Below are positions 20,954 to 32,188 of a stretch of 34,995 nt of DNA, one piece after another. The stretch comes from Pseudomonadota bacterium (GTDB taxonomy: Bacteria; Pseudomonadota; Alphaproteobacteria; Reyranellales; Reyranellaceae): contig JAFEFG010000048.1 of assembly GCA_018240685.1 (NCBI GenBank), forward strand, positions 1-34,995, in the 5' to 3' direction. Within the stretch, counting starts at the first letter, position 1. Every line of letters begins with the position of its first letter. The notes under the pieces were generated by a model. It was not told the origin of the DNA. It did not search any database and worked only from the letters and a program-made list of their open reading frames with translations. Position numbers and translations under genes: made by a program.

Positions 20954-22207
20954 ATGAAACGACTGCGGACCCTACTCGGGATCGGCTTGGGGCTTGCCGT
21001 GGTCGTGGGAGCTGGCTGGTATCTGACCCGGTCGGGCTCGACCCCGACGCCATCGGGGCCGCCGGGCCGCCCCATGGCCGGGCAGCCCGTGACGGTCGGG
21101 CTCGCCACCGTGGCCAAAGGCGATATTCCCATTGTTATCAGCGCCTTGGGTACGGTCACGCCGCTGGCCACCGTGACGGTGAAGTCGCAGATCACCGGCC
21201 AGCTCATGGAGGTGGCCTTCACCGAAGGCCAGGCCGTGAAGAAGGGCGACCTTCTCGCCGTCGTCGATCAGCGCCCCTATGAGGTCGCGCTGCAGCAGGC
21301 GATCGGTACGCTCGACAAGGACGAGGCGCTTCTGAAGAACGCGCAGCTCGATCTTGCACGATACCAGAGGCTTGTTTCCCAGGATTCGGTGGCCCGGCAG
21401 ACCTACGATACCCAGGCTTCCCTCGTGCGCCAGTATGAGGCGACGATCGTGACCGATCGCGCCGCCGTCGATGCCGCCAAGCTCAATCTGGTCTACACGC
21501 GCATCATTGCTCCGACCGACGGCCGTATCGGATTGCGCCTGGTCGATCCGGGCAACTACGTGACGATGAGCGATTCGACCGGCATCTGCGTCATCACCTT
21601 GATGAAGCCGATGTCGGTGGTGTTCAGCATCCCCGAGGATTCGCTGCCGGCGGTGCGCAGGCGCCTGCGCGCCGGGGCGACGCTGCAGGCCACGGCGCTC
21701 GACCGCGCGCAGAAGGTCGAACTCGGCGTTGGGCGGCTCGAGACGACCGACAACCAGATCGACACGACCACCGGCACGGTGAAGTTGCGCGCCATGTTCG
21801 ACAATCCGGACGAGGCGCTGTTCCCCAATCAGTTCGTGAACGTCCGCCTCCTGGTCGACACGGTGAAGGATGCAGTCGTGGTGCCTGTCGCCGCCATCCA
21901 GAAGGGGCAGCCGGGAACCTTCGTCTACCGCGTGAAGCCCGACGACACGGTCGAGATCCGCGTGGTCGAGACGGGTGTGAGCGATGGCGAGAGGATCGCC
22001 GTGGTCAAGGGGCTCGCCCTCAACGACCAGGTCGTCGTCGACGGCACGGACCGCCTGCGCGCCGGATCCAAGATCCGCCGTCCGCCGCCGGCCGGTGCGC
22101 CGGTGGCCGCGGCTCCGCCCGAAGGCGCGGGGCCGCGCGATGCGGGCCGTGACGCCGCCTCGGGCCAGAGGCGCGGCGCCGGGCGTCCCGCCCAGTCCAG
22201 CAACTAG
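20954..22207 (+). CDS. mdtA: RND efflux adaptor subunit, MdtA-like
   Basis: A 417-residue membrane fusion protein. An N-terminal anchor ([19 protein letters not shown]) is followed by a Pro-rich linker, then the lipoyl/barrel pattern [20 protein letters not shown] and [19 protein letters not shown], a helical hairpin at about 105-175 (with [19 protein letters not shown]), and [18 protein letters not shown]. Continuation with [28 protein letters not shown] matches MdtA. The C-terminal about 50 residues are Pro/Ala/Gly-rich and probably disordered. It starts a four-gene plus-strand operon with two RND pumps and an outer-membrane factor. MdtABC pumps export bile salts, novobiocin, siderophores and other amphiphiles; the substrate here is unknown. 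Confidence 0.92.
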   Translation: MKRLRTLLGIGLGLAVVVGAGWYLTRSGSTPTPSGPPGRPMAGQPVTVGLATVAKGDIPIVISALGTVTPLATVTVKSQITGQLMEVAFTEGQAVKKGDLLAVVDQRPYEVALQQAIGTLDKDEALLKNAQLDLARYQRLVSQDSVARQTYDTQASLVRQYEATIVTDRAAVDAAKLNLVYTRIIAPTDGRIGLRLVDPGNYVTMSDSTGICVITLMKPMSVVFSIPEDSLPAVRRRLRAGATLQATALDRAQKVELGVGRLETTDNQIDTTTGTVKLRAMFDNPDEALFPNQFVNVRLLVDTVKDAVVVPVAAIQKGQPGTFVYRVKPDDTVEIRVVETGVSDGERIAVVKGLALNDQVVVDGTDRLRAGSKIRRPPPAGAPVAAAPPEGAGPRDAGRDAASGQRRGAGRPAQSSN

Positions 22208-22222
22208 CCTCCTTCGCGCGAC

Positions 22223-25200
22223 ATGAACCCGTCGCGGATCTTCATCGAGCGGCCGGTCGGCACCTCGCTGCTGATGGTCGCGATCATGCTGGTCGGCATG
22301 ATCGCCTACCGCTTCCTGCCGCTGGCGGCGCTCCCCCAGGTGGACTATCCGACCATCCGCGTGCTGACGCTCTATCCGGGCGCCGGCCCCGAGGTGATGA
22401 CGTCGTCCGTCACGGCGCCGCTCGAGCGCCAGTTCGGGCAGATGCCGGGGCTGAACCAGATGACGTCCACCAGCTCGGCGGGCGCATCGGCGATCACGCT
22501 GCAGTTCGACCTCTCGCTCGGCATCGACATCGCCGAGCAGCAGGTCCAGGCGGCGATCAACGCCGCCGGCAACCTCCTGCCGGCGGATCTTCCGGCGCCG
22601 CCCATCTACGCCAAGGTCAATCCCGCCGACGCGCCGATCCTGACGCTGGCGGTGACGTCCAGGACCGAGCCGCTGACCAAGGTCTACGACCTCGTCGACG
22701 TGCGGCTCGGACAGAAGATCTCGCAGGTGCCCGGCGTCGGCCTCGTCAGCCTTGGCGGTGGCCAGAAGCCCGGCTACCGCATCCGCGCCAACCCGACGGC
22801 GCTCGCCGCCTATGGCCTCAATGTCGACGATCTGCGCACGACCGTCACCAATGCGAACGTGAACACGCCCAAGGGCAACTTCGATGGTCCGACGCGCAAC
22901 TACACGATCAACGCCAACGATCAGATCACCGACCCGAACGTCTTCAACAACGTCATCGTCGCCTACCGCAACGGCGCGCCGGTGCGTCTGTCGGACGTGG
23001 CGACGGTGGAGAGCGCCCAGGAGAACGACCGGCTGATCGCCTGGGCCAACACCACGCAGGCAGTGATCATCGACGTGCAGCGCCAGCCCGGCGCCAACGT
23101 CATCGCGGTCGTGGACAGCATCAAGGCCCTGCTGCCCCAGCTGCAATCGACCCTGCCGAGCTCGATCGACGTGTCGATCCTGACCGACCGCACGCTCACC
23201 ATCCGCGCCTCGGTGCGCGACGTGCAGATCGAGCTCTCCTTCGCGGTCCTGCTGGTGGTCGGGGTCATCTTCGTGTTCCTCGGCGACTGGCGTGCCACCA
23301 TCATCCCGAGCCTCTCGGTGCCGCTGTCGCTGGTCGGCACGCTCGCCGTCATGTATCTGGCGGGCTTCTCGCTCAACAACCTGTCGATCATGGCGCTGAC
23401 CATCGCCACTGGCTTCGTGGTCGACGACGCGATCGTCATGATCGAGAACATCGCCCGTTACATCGAGGAGGGCGAGGGGCCGGTCGCGGCGGCGCTGAAG
23501 GGCTCCAAGCAGATCGCCTTCACCATTGTCTCGCTCACGGTGTCGCTGATCGCGGTGCTGATCCCGCTGCTTTTCATGGGCGACGTCGTCGGTCGCCTGT
23601 TCAGCGAGTTCGCGGTCACGCTCTCCGTCACGATCCTGATCTCGGCGGTGGTCTCGCTCACGCTCGTGCCGATGATGTGTGCGCAGCTCCTGCGTCCGCG
23701 CGACGTGGCGCAGGAGCGCCCGATCGAGCGCTCCGGGCCGGACGGCGCCACGACGGTCGAGAAGCATCCGGATGCGCAGGCCTTCGGTGCGGGGTGGTTC
23801 GGCCGCCTCGTCGACCTCTACGATCGCGGCCTGGCCACCGTCTTTCGCCACCAGACGCTGACGCTGCTCGCCGCGGTGGCGACGGTGGTGCTCACCGTCG
23901 TGCTCTACGTCGTCATTCCCAAGGGCTTCTTCCCGGTTCAGGACAACGGCCTGATCCAGGCGGTGACCGAAGCGTCGCAGACCATCTCCTTCGATGCCAT
24001 GCGCGACCGCCAGCGGGCGTTGGCCGAGGTGATCCTGCGCGATCCCGACGTCGAGAGTCTGAGTTCCTTCGTCGGCGTCGACGGCACCAATGCCACGCTC
24101 AATTCGGGGCGGATGCTGATCAACCTCAAGGCCCGCGATTCCCGGTCACTGACCGCGAGTCAGGTCATCCGGCGCCTGTTGACCGAGACCGCCGCGGTCG
24201 AGGGAATCCGGCTCTTCATGCAGCCGGCGCAGGACCTGACGATCGATTCGACGGTCAGCCGCACGCAATACCAGTTCGTGCTCGAGAGTCCCAACCAGAA
24301 GGACTTCGACATCTGGGTGCCGCGCCTGGTGTCGCGGCTGGCCGAAATCCCCGAGATCGTCGACGTGACCAGCGAGCTCCAGAATCAGGGGCTCGCCATG
24401 TACATCAAGATCGACCGTGACGCCGCTGCGCGCTTCGGCATCACCGCGGCCACGGTCGACAACCTCCTGTACGATTCCTTCGGCCAGCGCATCGTCTCCA
24501 CCGTCTACACCCAGTCCAACCAGTACCGCGTGATCTACGAGCTCGAGCCGTCCATGGCCCGCACGCTCGACGCACTGAACAACCTCTACCTTCCGGGCTC
24601 CAGTTCCACCAAGCAGGTGCCGCTGTCGGCGATCGCCACCTTCGAGGAGCGGACGGCGCCGCTGCGCCAGGACCGGCTGAGCCAGTTCCCCGCCACCACG
24701 ATCTCCTTCAACCTGGCGCCGGGTGCCTCGCTGGGGGCTGCCGTCGAGGCCATCACGGCGGCGCAGAAGGAGATCGGCATGCCGCGCTCGATCTCGACGC
24801 ACTTCCAGGGCGCGGCGCTTGCCTTCCAGAAGGCGCTTTCCAGTCAGCTCCTGCTGATCCTGGCCGCCATCGTCACCGTCTACATCGTGCTGGGCGTGCT
24901 CTACGAGAGCTACATCCATCCCGTCACGATCCTCTCCACGCTGCCTTCGGCAGGCATCGGGGCGCTGCTGGCGCTGATGATTGCGGGTGACGACCTCAGC
25001 GTCGTCGCCATCATCGGCATCGTGCTGCTGATCGGCATCGTCAAGAAGAACGCGATCATGATGATCGACTTCGCGCTCGACGCCGAGCGCAACGAGGGCA
25101 AGGCGCCGCGGGAGGCCATCCACCAGGCCTGCCTGCTGCGCTTCCGGCCGATCCTGATGACGACGATCGCGGCGCTGGTGGGCGCGTTGCCGCTGATGCT

Positions 25201-25426
25201 GGGCAGCGGCACGGGCTCTGAGCTGCGTCATCCGCTCGGCCTCACCATTGTCGGCGGCCTCATTGTCAGCCAGCTGCTGACCCTCTTCACGACGCCGGTC
25301 ATCTACCTTGCCTTCGATCGCGTCGGCCGGCGCCTGCGCGGTGCGCCGCTCGACACACCGGCCTATCCGCTCGCGCCGCGCAGCGGGCCGGACCCGACGG
25401 AGCTGCCCGGAGGCTTCCAGCCGTGA
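22223..25426 (+). CDS. mdtB: RND efflux pump subunit, MdtB-like
   Basis: A 1067-residue HAE1-type proton antiporter. It starts [20 protein letters not shown] and has the [12 protein letters not shown] block. The transmembrane-4 aspartates D401 and D402 stand in [15 protein letters not shown], equivalent to AcrB D407/D408. Porter-domain blocks such as [16 protein letters not shown] and the late [20 protein letters not shown] and [15 protein letters not shown] motifs are intact. It follows mdtA by 15 bp; no clear Shine-Dalgarno was seen, so translation is probably coupled. Its end overlaps the next pump gene by 4 nt (GTGA). By analogy with MdtB2C1 it should form a heterotrimer with the next product. 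Confidence 0.94.
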   Translation: MNPSRIFIERPVGTSLLMVAIMLVGMIAYRFLPLAALPQVDYPTIRVLTLYPGAGPEVMTSSVTAPLERQFGQMPGLNQMTSTSSAGASAITLQFDLSLGIDIAEQQVQAAINAAGNLLPADLPAPPIYAKVNPADAPILTLAVTSRTEPLTKVYDLVDVRLGQKISQVPGVGLVSLGGGQKPGYRIRANPTALAAYGLNVDDLRTTVTNANVNTPKGNFDGPTRNYTINANDQITDPNVFNNVIVAYRNGAPVRLSDVATVESAQENDRLIAWANTTQAVIIDVQRQPGANVIAVVDSIKALLPQLQSTLPSSIDVSILTDRTLTIRASVRDVQIELSFAVLLVVGVIFVFLGDWRATIIPSLSVPLSLVGTLAVMYLAGFSLNNLSIMALTIATGFVVDDAIVMIENIARYIEEGEGPVAAALKGSKQIAFTIVSLTVSLIAVLIPLLFMGDVVGRLFSEFAVTLSVTILISAVVSLTLVPMMCAQLLRPRDVAQERPIERSGPDGATTVEKHPDAQAFGAGWFGRLVDLYDRGLATVFRHQTLTLLAAVATVVLTVVLYVVIPKGFFPVQDNGLIQAVTEASQTISFDAMRDRQRALAEVILRDPDVESLSSFVGVDGTNATLNSGRMLINLKARDSRSLTASQVIRRLLTETAAVEGIRLFMQPAQDLTIDSTVSRTQYQFVLESPNQKDFDIWVPRLVSRLAEIPEIVDVTSELQNQGLAMYIKIDRDAAARFGITAATVDNLLYDSFGQRIVSTVYTQSNQYRVIYELEPSMARTLDALNNLYLPGSSSTKQVPLSAIATFEERTAPLRQDRLSQFPATTISFNLAPGASLGAAVEAITAAQKEIGMPRSISTHFQGAALAFQKALSSQLLLILAAIVTVYIVLGVLYESYIHPVTILSTLPSAGIGALLALMIAGDDLSVVAIIGIVLLIGIVKKNAIMMIDFALDAERNEGKAPREAIHQACLLRFRPILMTTIAALVGALPLMLGSGTGSELRHPLGLTIVGGLIVSQLLTLFTTPVIYLAFDRVGRRLRGAPLDTPAYPLAPRSGPDPTELPGGFQP

Positions 25427-28400
25427 ACCTCTCGGCTGTCTTCATCGCGCGGCCGGTCGCCACGACCCTGTTGACGATCGGCATCCTGCTGGCGGGCATG
25501 ATGGGCTTCGCCGCCCTGCCCGTGTCGCCGCTGCCGAAGGTCGAGTTCCCGACCATCCAGGTCCAGGCGCAGCTTCCCGGCGCCTCGCCGGACACGGTTG
25601 CCACCAGCCTGACGACGCCGCTCGAACGGCGGCTCGGCGCGATCGCCGGCGTCACCGAGATCACCTCGATGAGCACGGTCGGCAACTCGCGCATCACGCT
25701 GCAGTTCGACCTGTCGCGCGACATCGACGGTGCGGCGCGCGACGTGCAGGCGGCGATCAACGCCGCGCGCGCCGACATGCCGGCCAACCTCAAGACCAAT
25801 CCGGTCTATCGCAAGATCAATCCGGCCGACGCGCCCGTGATGATCCTGGCGCTCACCTCCGACACCCTGCCGCAGGGCAAGCTCTACGATGCGGCCTCGA
25901 ACATCCTGCAGCAGAAGCTGAGCCAGGTGACCGGCATCGGCCAGGTCTCGCTGGGCGGCAGCTCGCTGCCGGCCGTGCGGGTGGAGCTCAATCCCGACTC
26001 GCTCGCCAAATACCGGATCGGCCTCGAGAGCGTGCGCGCGGCGCTGGCGGCGGCCAATGCGAACGCGCCCAAGGGGGCCATCGAAGTCGGCAGCCGCCGC
26101 TATCAGATCTATACCAACGACCAGTCGCGCCTCGCCGAGGACTATCGCGACCTGGTCATCGCGTGGCGCAACAATGCGCCGGTGCGCCTGTCGGACGTGG
26201 CGGATGTCGAGGATTCCGTCGAGGATCTGCGCAACGAAGGCCAGGCCAACGGCAAGCGGTCGGTGCTGGTCATTCTCTACCTGCAGCCCAACGCCAACAT
26301 CATTGCGACGGTCGACCAGGTGAAGCAGGTGCTGCCCGAACTGCAGGCGGCGCTGCCACCCGAAATCGACGTCACGCTGGCCTCCGACCGCACCACCACC
26401 ATTCGCGCCTCGTTGAAGGAAGTCGAGTGGGCGCTGTCGCTCAGCGTCATTCTCGTGGTGCTGGTGACCTTCGCCTTCCTGCGCTCGGCGCGCGCGGCGC
26501 TCGTGCCGTCGGTGGCGGTCCCGGTGTCCCTCGTCGGCACCTTCGGCGTCATGTACCTGATGGGGTTCAGCCTCAACAACCTGTCGCTGATGGCCATGAC
26601 GATCGCCGCCGGCTTCGTCGTCGATGACGCCATCATCGTGCTGGAGAACATCTCGCGACACATCGAGGAGGGCATGCCGCGCAGGGAGGCGGCGCTGCGT
26701 GGGGCTCGCGAGGTGGGCTTCACCGTGGTGTCGATGAGCCTGTCCCTGGTCGCCGTCTTCATTCCCATCCTGCTGATGGGCGGCATCGTCGGCCGCCTGT
26801 TCCGTGAATTCGCCGTCACGCTCACCATCGCCATCGGCATCTCGATGGTCGTCTCGCTCACGACCAGCCCGATGATGTGTGCCTACGTGCTGCGCGGGCC
26901 GGTCGGAAGCGGGTCAGGCGAGAGTGGGTCGGCGCGACCGCCGGGCTGGTTTGCCCGTGCCAGCGAGTCCGTCTTCGCTCGGATCCAGAACTTCTACGGC
27001 CGTACGCTCGGCTGGGTGTTGCGCCATCCCGGCGTCACCATCCTCGTCTTCCTGGGGACGGTCGTCCTGAACATCTTCCTCTATGTCGAAGTGCCCAAGG
27101 GCTTCTTCCCGCAGCAGGATACCGGGCGCATCATCGGCGGAATCCGCGCCGACCAGAGCATTTCGTTCCAGGCGATGCGGCGCAAGTTCCGGCAGTTCGT
27201 GGCCATCGTACGCTCCGATCCTGCGATCGAGAACGTGGTGGGCTTCACGGGCGGCTTCCAGACCAATTCCGGGTTCCTGTTCGCAAGCCTCAAGCCGCGC
27301 GCCGAGCGCGACGTCTCTGCCGACCAGGTGATCGCCCGCCTGCGGGGACGACTCGCCCAGGTCCCCGGTGCCAGCCTGTTCATGCAGGCGGTGCAGGATA
27401 TCCGCGTCGGCGGCCGCCAGGGCAACTCGCAGTTCCAGTTCACGCTGCAGTCGGATTCCCTGGCCGATCTCTATGTCTGGGGGCCCAGGCTGGTGGCGGC
27501 CCTGCAGCGGGACAACTCGGTCATCACGGATATCGACTCCGACCAGCAGCAGCACGGCTTGCAGGTCGACCTCACCATCGACCGCGATGCCGCGAGCCGG
27601 CTCGGGGTCAGCACCAGCTCGATCTCGGCGACGCTCTACGACGCCTTCGGGCAGAGGCAGGTCTCGACCATCTACAACGCGCTGAACCAGTATCACGTGG
27701 TGATGGAGGTCGCGCCGCAGTACTGGCAGAGCCCCAAGACGCTCGACCAGATCTATGTCAGCACGAGCGGCGGCTCGATCAGCGGATCGACGGCGACCCA
27801 GGCCATCGTCTCGACTTCGCCGACCGTGTCGTCGAACTCGGGCAATACCGGCTCCGTGACGAGCCTCACGAACGCCGCGACGGCGCTCGATCCGAGCCAG
27901 GCGGTACGCAACCAGCTCACCAACCAGATTGCCGTCACCGGGCGCAGCTCGGCGTCGACGGCGGCGGCCGTCAGCACCTCGCCCGAGACCATGATCCCGC
28001 TCTCGGCGGTCACGAACTATGCCTTCGACACCACGCCGCTCGGCGTCAACCACCAGGGGTTGTTCGTGGCGACCACGATCTCCTTCAATCTCGCGCTCAA
28101 CAAGACGCTGAGCGACGCCGTCGTCTACGTGAACCGGACCATGAGCGAGATCGGCGTGCCCGCCACGATCCATGGCTCGTTCCAGGGGACTGCGCGGGCG
28201 TTCCAGCAGTCGCTCGACAGCCAGCTCGTGATCGTGCTGTTTGCGCTGGCGGCGATCTACATCGTGCTGGGCATACTGTACGAGAGCTACATCCACCCGC
28301 TCACGATCCTCTCCACCCTGCCCTCGGCCGGCATCGGCGCGCTGCTGGCGCTGATGGTCTTCCACGTGGAATTCAGCATCATCGCCATGATCGGCGTGTT

Positions 28401-28770
28401 GCTGCTGATCGGCATCGTGAAGAAGAACGCGATCATGATGATCGACGTCGCGCTCGATCGGGAGCGCAACCAGGCTCTCGAGCCGCGGCAGGCGATCTAC
28501 GAGGCTTGCCTGCTGCGCCTGCGGCCGATCCTGATGACGACCATGGCGGCGATGCTCGGTGCCCTGCCCCTGGCCCTGAATTTCGGCGATGGCGCCGAGC
28601 TGCGCCGGCCGCTTGGCCTTTCCATCATCGGCGGCCTTCTGGTCAGCCAGGTGCTGACGCTCTACACCACGCCAGTGATCTACCTCTATCTCGACCGCTT
28701 CCGGCGGCGCGGCCGCGATCCGCAGAGCCGGATCGCCCGCGCGATGGGCGGGTTCGAGGCTCGCGCATGA
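25423..28770 (+). CDS. mdtC: RND efflux pump subunit, MdtC-like, with Ser/Thr-rich insertion
   Basis: A 1115-residue HAE1-type pump. GTG start at 25423 overlaps the mdtB stop by 4 nt. Family landmarks: [20 protein letters not shown], the [19 protein letters not shown] block, D401/D402 in [15 protein letters not shown], and late [20 protein letters not shown] and [15 protein letters not shown]. It is about 90 residues longer than E. coli MdtC. Most of the excess is residues about 780-856, a low-complexity stretch rich in Ser, Thr, Ala and Asn that sits between QIYV and MIPLSAV, in the second large periplasmic loop, where the MdtB-like paralogue has only about 10 residues. The reading frame is intact through it. 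Role of the insertion unknown. Confidence 0.93.
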   Translation: MNLSAVFIARPVATTLLTIGILLAGMMGFAALPVSPLPKVEFPTIQVQAQLPGASPDTVATSLTTPLERRLGAIAGVTEITSMSTVGNSRITLQFDLSRDIDGAARDVQAAINAARADMPANLKTNPVYRKINPADAPVMILALTSDTLPQGKLYDAASNILQQKLSQVTGIGQVSLGGSSLPAVRVELNPDSLAKYRIGLESVRAALAAANANAPKGAIEVGSRRYQIYTNDQSRLAEDYRDLVIAWRNNAPVRLSDVADVEDSVEDLRNEGQANGKRSVLVILYLQPNANIIATVDQVKQVLPELQAALPPEIDVTLASDRTTTIRASLKEVEWALSLSVILVVLVTFAFLRSARAALVPSVAVPVSLVGTFGVMYLMGFSLNNLSLMAMTIAAGFVVDDAIIVLENISRHIEEGMPRREAALRGAREVGFTVVSMSLSLVAVFIPILLMGGIVGRLFREFAVTLTIAIGISMVVSLTTSPMMCAYVLRGPVGSGSGESGSARPPGWFARASESVFARIQNFYGRTLGWVLRHPGVTILVFLGTVVLNIFLYVEVPKGFFPQQDTGRIIGGIRADQSISFQAMRRKFRQFVAIVRSDPAIENVVGFTGGFQTNSGFLFASLKPRAERDVSADQVIARLRGRLAQVPGASLFMQAVQDIRVGGRQGNSQFQFTLQSDSLADLYVWGPRLVAALQRDNSVITDIDSDQQQHGLQVDLTIDRDAASRLGVSTSSISATLYDAFGQRQVSTIYNALNQYHVVMEVAPQYWQSPKTLDQIYVSTSGGSISGSTATQAIVSTSPTVSSNSGNTGSVTSLTNAATALDPSQAVRNQLTNQIAVTGRSSASTAAAVSTSPETMIPLSAVTNYAFDTTPLGVNHQGLFVATTISFNLALNKTLSDAVVYVNRTMSEIGVPATIHGSFQGTARAFQQSLDSQLVIVLFALAAIYIVLGILYESYIHPLTILSTLPSAGIGALLALMVFHVEFSIIAMIGVLLLIGIVKKNAIMMIDVALDRERNQALEPRQAIYEACLLRLRPILMTTMAAMLGALPLALNFGDGAELRRPLGLSIIGGLLVSQVLTLYTTPVIYLYLDRFRRRGRDPQSRIARAMGGFEARA

Positions 28771-30278
28771 AGATACGGACTGTTGCTCTTCTCGCCGTGA
28801 TCCTTCCCACGGCGGCCTGTTCCGTCGGCCCCGACTATCATCGGCCGCCGCCGGCGACGGACCCGACTCCCGCCTACAAGGAGATCGACGGCGTCACCTT
28901 CCGGCCGGCCCTGCCGCGCGACGCGATTGATCGCGGTCCATGGTGGACGATCTACACGGACACGACTCTTGATCGCCTGATGGCCCAGGTGGATGTCTCC
29001 AACCAGACCCTGAAGGAGAACGAGGCAGCCTATCGCCAAGCGGTGGCCCTGATCCGGCAGAACCAGGCGTCGTACTTCCCGACTTTCGCCTATAGTGGTG
29101 CCCTGCAGAAGAGCAGCTCGAGCAGCAGCAGCACGAGTTCGGGAACAACCGTCATCACCGGTTCGAACAACGGATCGATCGGTCAGTTCTCCTTCGGCGG
29201 TACCTTGACCTGGGAGATCGACGTGTGGGGCCGTATCCGCCGCACGGTCGAGGAATATGCCGCCGCCGCGCAGGCAAGCGCCGCGGATCTCGCTGCGGCG
29301 CGCTTGTCGACGCAGTCGAGCCTCGCGACGAGCTACTTCTCCCTGCGTATTTCCGATGATCGCCGGGATCTCTATCGCCGCTCGGTCGATGCCTATGCCC
29401 GCGCGCTGGAGATCGTGCGCAACCAGATGAATGCCGGTACGGCGTCGCGTCTCGATCTGGCGCAGGCTCAGACCCAGCTCGAGCAGACGCGTGCCCTCTA
29501 CGCCGCGGAAGGGGCGAATCGCGCCCAGTTCGAGCACGCGATCGCCGCTCTCGTTGGCAAGATGCCGGCCGAGGTGTCGATCGCCTCGGCGCCGTCGCCT
29601 GCCACCGTGCCGACGCTTGATGCCGGTGCGCCTTCGGCCTTGCTGGAACGCCGGCCCGACATCGCCTCGGCCGAGCGTCAGATGCAGTCGGCGAACGCGC
29701 AGATCGGCGTGGCGCAGGCGGGCTACTATCCCGACTTCACTTTCAGCGCGAGCATCACGTTCCTGAGCGGCATGCTCGCCAACCTGCTGCAGGCCGGTCC
29801 CGCGACTTGGGCCGTCGGCCCGCAGTTGGCCGGTACGGCGTTCGAGGGCGGGGCCATCTCGGCCCAGGTCGAGGGCGCGCGCGCCGCCTACGACAAGACC
29901 GTCGCGACCTATCGACAGACCGTCCTGACTGCCTTCCAGCAGGTCGAGGACGCGCTGGCGCAGCAGAACTTCTATGCCGAGCAGGAGGCGATCCAGCGGC
30001 GGGCGGTGGCGGCTGCCCGCGATGCCGAGCGGCTGTCGCTCAATCAGTATCAGGCCGGCCTGGTCGCCTATACGACCGTGGTGACCGCGCAGCAGACGGC
30101 ACTCAGCGCCGAACAGACGTTGATCAACATCCGCCTGAACCGGCTGACCGCCAGCGCCACGCTGGTGACGGCGCTCGGCGGCGGCTGGCGCGAATCCGAC
30201 CTGCCCGCGTTGATCCCGCCCAGCCCCAAGACCCTGCCAAAACCTTCCCCGGTGAAAAAGGGATGGTGGCCTTTCTAA
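28767..30278 (+). CDS. RND efflux outer-membrane factor lipoprotein (NodT family)
   Basis: A 503-residue TolC-like channel subunit. The signal peptide ends in lipobox PTAAC (C18) followed by SVGPDYHRPP, the NodT-family opening. Landmarks: GPWWTIYTDTTLDRLMAQV, LTWEIDVWGRIRRTVEEYAA, SALLERRPDIASAERQMQ and AYDKTVATYRQTVLTAFQQV. There is a run of Ser/Thr (KSSSSSSSTSSGTTVITG) near residue 115, in the first extracellular or beta-barrel part. It overlaps the mdtC stop by 4 nt (ATGA), so it is translated as the fourth gene of the operon and completes the second tripartite pump. It is distinct from the outer-membrane factor at 10385-11938. Confidence 0.93.
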   Translation: MKIRTVALLAVILPTAACSVGPDYHRPPPATDPTPAYKEIDGVTFRPALPRDAIDRGPWWTIYTDTTLDRLMAQVDVSNQTLKENEAAYRQAVALIRQNQASYFPTFAYSGALQKSSSSSSSTSSGTTVITGSNNGSIGQFSFGGTLTWEIDVWGRIRRTVEEYAAAAQASAADLAAARLSTQSSLATSYFSLRISDDRRDLYRRSVDAYARALEIVRNQMNAGTASRLDLAQAQTQLEQTRALYAAEGANRAQFEHAIAALVGKMPAEVSIASAPSPATVPTLDAGAPSALLERRPDIASAERQMQSANAQIGVAQAGYYPDFTFSASITFLSGMLANLLQAGPATWAVGPQLAGTAFEGGAISAQVEGARAAYDKTVATYRQTVLTAFQQVEDALAQQNFYAEQEAIQRRAVAAARDAERLSLNQYQAGLVAYTTVVTAQQTALSAEQTLINIRLNRLTASATLVTALGGGWRESDLPALIPPSPKTLPKPSPVKKGWWPF

Positions 30279-30596
30279 AGCGCGATGACTTCTGCTTCGG
30301 CTGGCGTTCCGGCGCTTCGGCAAGGCGTCCGCATGAAAATGGAACGATCGTGTCGCTTCCGTCGCCAGAAAGACGGCTGCTTTTCCTGATTCGCGACAAA
30401 GACAGCAACCGCTGCGTTTGATCCTCCCGGGCGGACCCCCGAATATCGCGGGCGCTCCCGGACGACATTCGAGGCAGGTCCATGCGTTCTCTCCCTTTGC
30501 GCCGCTGGTCGACGGCCGCCACCGGTTCGTGTGTGCGGCATCGCTGACGATCGATGCCGAGCCACCACGCTTCACGCCGACAAAGGAACAAGAGAC
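30279..30596. other. Non-coding gap upstream of metY
   Basis: 318 bp between the outer-membrane factor and the O-acetylhomoserine sulfhydrylase gene. A weak hairpin CCGTC (30359-30363)/GACGG (30372-30376) followed by CTGCTTTT could end the pump transcript. I looked for a SAM-II or SAM/SAH riboswitch, which would be expected for alphaproteobacterial met genes, and saw neither its conserved blocks nor a clear promoter pair. No supportable ORF was found in it. Confidence 0.5.
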
Positions 30597-31913
30597 ATGT
30601 CTTCCGAACTTTCAACGCACGTCGAGACGCTTTCCCTGCACGCCGGCTGGCGTGCTGATCCGACGACTGGCGCCGTCGCGGTGCCGATCTATCAGACGAC
30701 CTCCTATCAGTTCCGCGATACCGAGCAGGCGTCGAACCTGTTCGCCCTGAAGGAACTGGGCAACATCTACACCCGCATCGGCAACCCGACGCTCGACGTG
30801 CTCGAGCAGCGCGTCGCCGCCCTCGAGGGCGGCGCGGCGGCGCTGGCGTTGGCTTCGGGCCAGGCAGCCTCGGCCTTTGCGCTGCAGAATCTGGCGCGGG
30901 CGGGCGACAATGTCGTGAGTTCGACGGATCTTTACGGCGGCACGTGGAATCTCTTCGCGAACACGCTCAAGGACCAGGGTATCGAGGTCCGCTTCGTCGA
31001 TCCCGCCGATCCCGAGGCCTTCGCCCGGGCGACCGATTCCCGCACCCGTGCCTACTATGCGGAGACGTTGCCGAATCCCAAGCTCACGGTATTTCCGATC
31101 AAGGAAGTCGCGGAAATCGGCCGGCCGCTCGGTATTCCACTGATCGTCGACAACACTGCCGCGCCGATCCTGTCGCGACCGCTCGATCACGGTGCCGCCA
31201 TCGTGGTCTATTCCAGCACCAAGTATCTCGGCGGCCATGGCAACTCGATCGGCGGGCTGATCGTCGACGGTGGGCGTTTCGACTGGGCCGCCCACCCGGC
31301 ACGCCAGCCGGCCCTGAACACGCCTGACCCGAGCTACCATGGCGCGGTCTGGATCGAGGCGGTGAAGCCGATCGGTCCCGTCGCCTACATCATCAAGGCG
31401 AGGACGACGCTGCTGCGCGACCTTGGCGCGGCGCAGTCGCCGTTCAATGCCTTTCTGACGCTGCAAGGCATCGAGACCCTGCCATTGCGTATCGAACGGC
31501 ATTCGAGCAATGCCCAGGCGGTAGCGGATTTCCTGATCAAGCGGCCGGAGGTCGCGCGTGTGATCCATCCGTCGCAACAGACGGGCGAGGCGCGTCGCCG
31601 TGCCGATACCTATCTGAAGGGCGGCTACGGCGGGCTCGTGGGTTTCGAGCTGGCGGCCGGTCGTGAGGCCGGGCGCCGCTTCATCGACGCGCTGAAGCTG
31701 CTCTACCACGTCGCCAACATCGGCGACGCGCGCAGCCTCGCCATTCATCCGGCGAGCACGACCCACTCCCAGCTCACGGCCGAGGAACAGCAGAAGACCG
31801 GTGTGTCCGAGGGCTATGTGCGGCTGTCGGTCGGCATCGAGCATATCGACGACATCATCGCCGACCTTTCGCAGGCGCTGGATGTCGCGGGGACGTTGGC
31901 GCGGGCGGCCTGA
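30597..31913 (+). CDS. metY: O-acetylhomoserine aminocarboxypropyltransferase (sulfhydrylase)
   Basis: PLP-dependent enzyme of the Cys/Met metabolism family that makes homocysteine (from sulfide) or methionine (from methanethiol) using O-acetylhomoserine. The 438-residue length fits MetY rather than the shorter cystathionine gamma-synthases. Visible: TLSLHAGWRADPTTGAVAVP, YTRIGNPTLDVLEQRVAALE, the SGQAA cofactor loop, IVDNTAAP, and the Schiff-base lysine K209 in YSSTKYLGGHGNSIGG; near the end HPASTTHSQL and GYVRLSVGIEHIDDIIADL. The ATG at 30597 is preceded by AAAGGAA; farther upstream in-frame sequence is not conserved in character. It stands alone; other methionine genes are not in the window. 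Confidence 0.94.
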   Translation: MSSELSTHVETLSLHAGWRADPTTGAVAVPIYQTTSYQFRDTEQASNLFALKELGNIYTRIGNPTLDVLEQRVAALEGGAAALALASGQAASAFALQNLARAGDNVVSSTDLYGGTWNLFANTLKDQGIEVRFVDPADPEAFARATDSRTRAYYAETLPNPKLTVFPIKEVAEIGRPLGIPLIVDNTAAPILSRPLDHGAAIVVYSSTKYLGGHGNSIGGLIVDGGRFDWAAHPARQPALNTPDPSYHGAVWIEAVKPIGPVAYIIKARTTLLRDLGAAQSPFNAFLTLQGIETLPLRIERHSSNAQAVADFLIKRPEVARVIHPSQQTGEARRRADTYLKGGYGGLVGFELAAGREAGRRFIDALKLLYHVANIGDARSLAIHPASTTHSQLTAEEQQKTGVSEGYVRLSVGIEHIDDIIADLSQALDVAGTLARAA

Positions 31914-32188
31914 GCAGGATCCGCTGCGGCGCGCCGCTCGTTCGATCTTCGTGTCACAGCCAAGGGAGGCGCGGCTTGACCTTGCCGCCGGTGCGCAGGC
32001 GCTGACCTTCCATTGAGGTTCAGCTCATGCGCCTTCGGGAAGCCGCCCGGCGACTGGGCGCCGGCACGCGCATACGCCGACACGACCGCATGATCCGGGC
32101 CGAGGCGCCGAAGCGGCGCATTTCCTGACTGGCGCGGCCGCCTCGTCCGGCCCCTCCCGCGGCGGCAGGCGGGGCGGTAGGCTGCGGT
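31914..32188. other. Non-coding gap between metY and dinB
   Basis: 275 bp with no supportable gene. It contains a 12-bp perfect palindrome GCGGCGCGCCGC (31926-31937) and a hairpin CCGGCG-ACTGGG-CGCCGG (32047-32064), neither followed by a T-run. No clear LexA box or promoter was found. Confidence 0.5.

Noticed and set aside
20972..23851. Long minus-strand frame opposite mdtA and mdtB
   Set aside because: It covers two clear RND genes and resembles other GC-rich shadow frames; no ribosome-binding site or motif.
31926..31937. Perfect palindrome GCGGCGCGCCGC after metY as a terminator
   Set aside because: It has no loop and no T-run; such palindromes arise by chance in GC-rich DNA.
31940..31954. 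GTTC-N7-GTGT as an alphaproteobacterial LexA (SOS) box for dinB
   Set aside because: The second half-site deviates from GTTC and the site is about 235 bp before the dinB start, so it is too weak and too far to claim.
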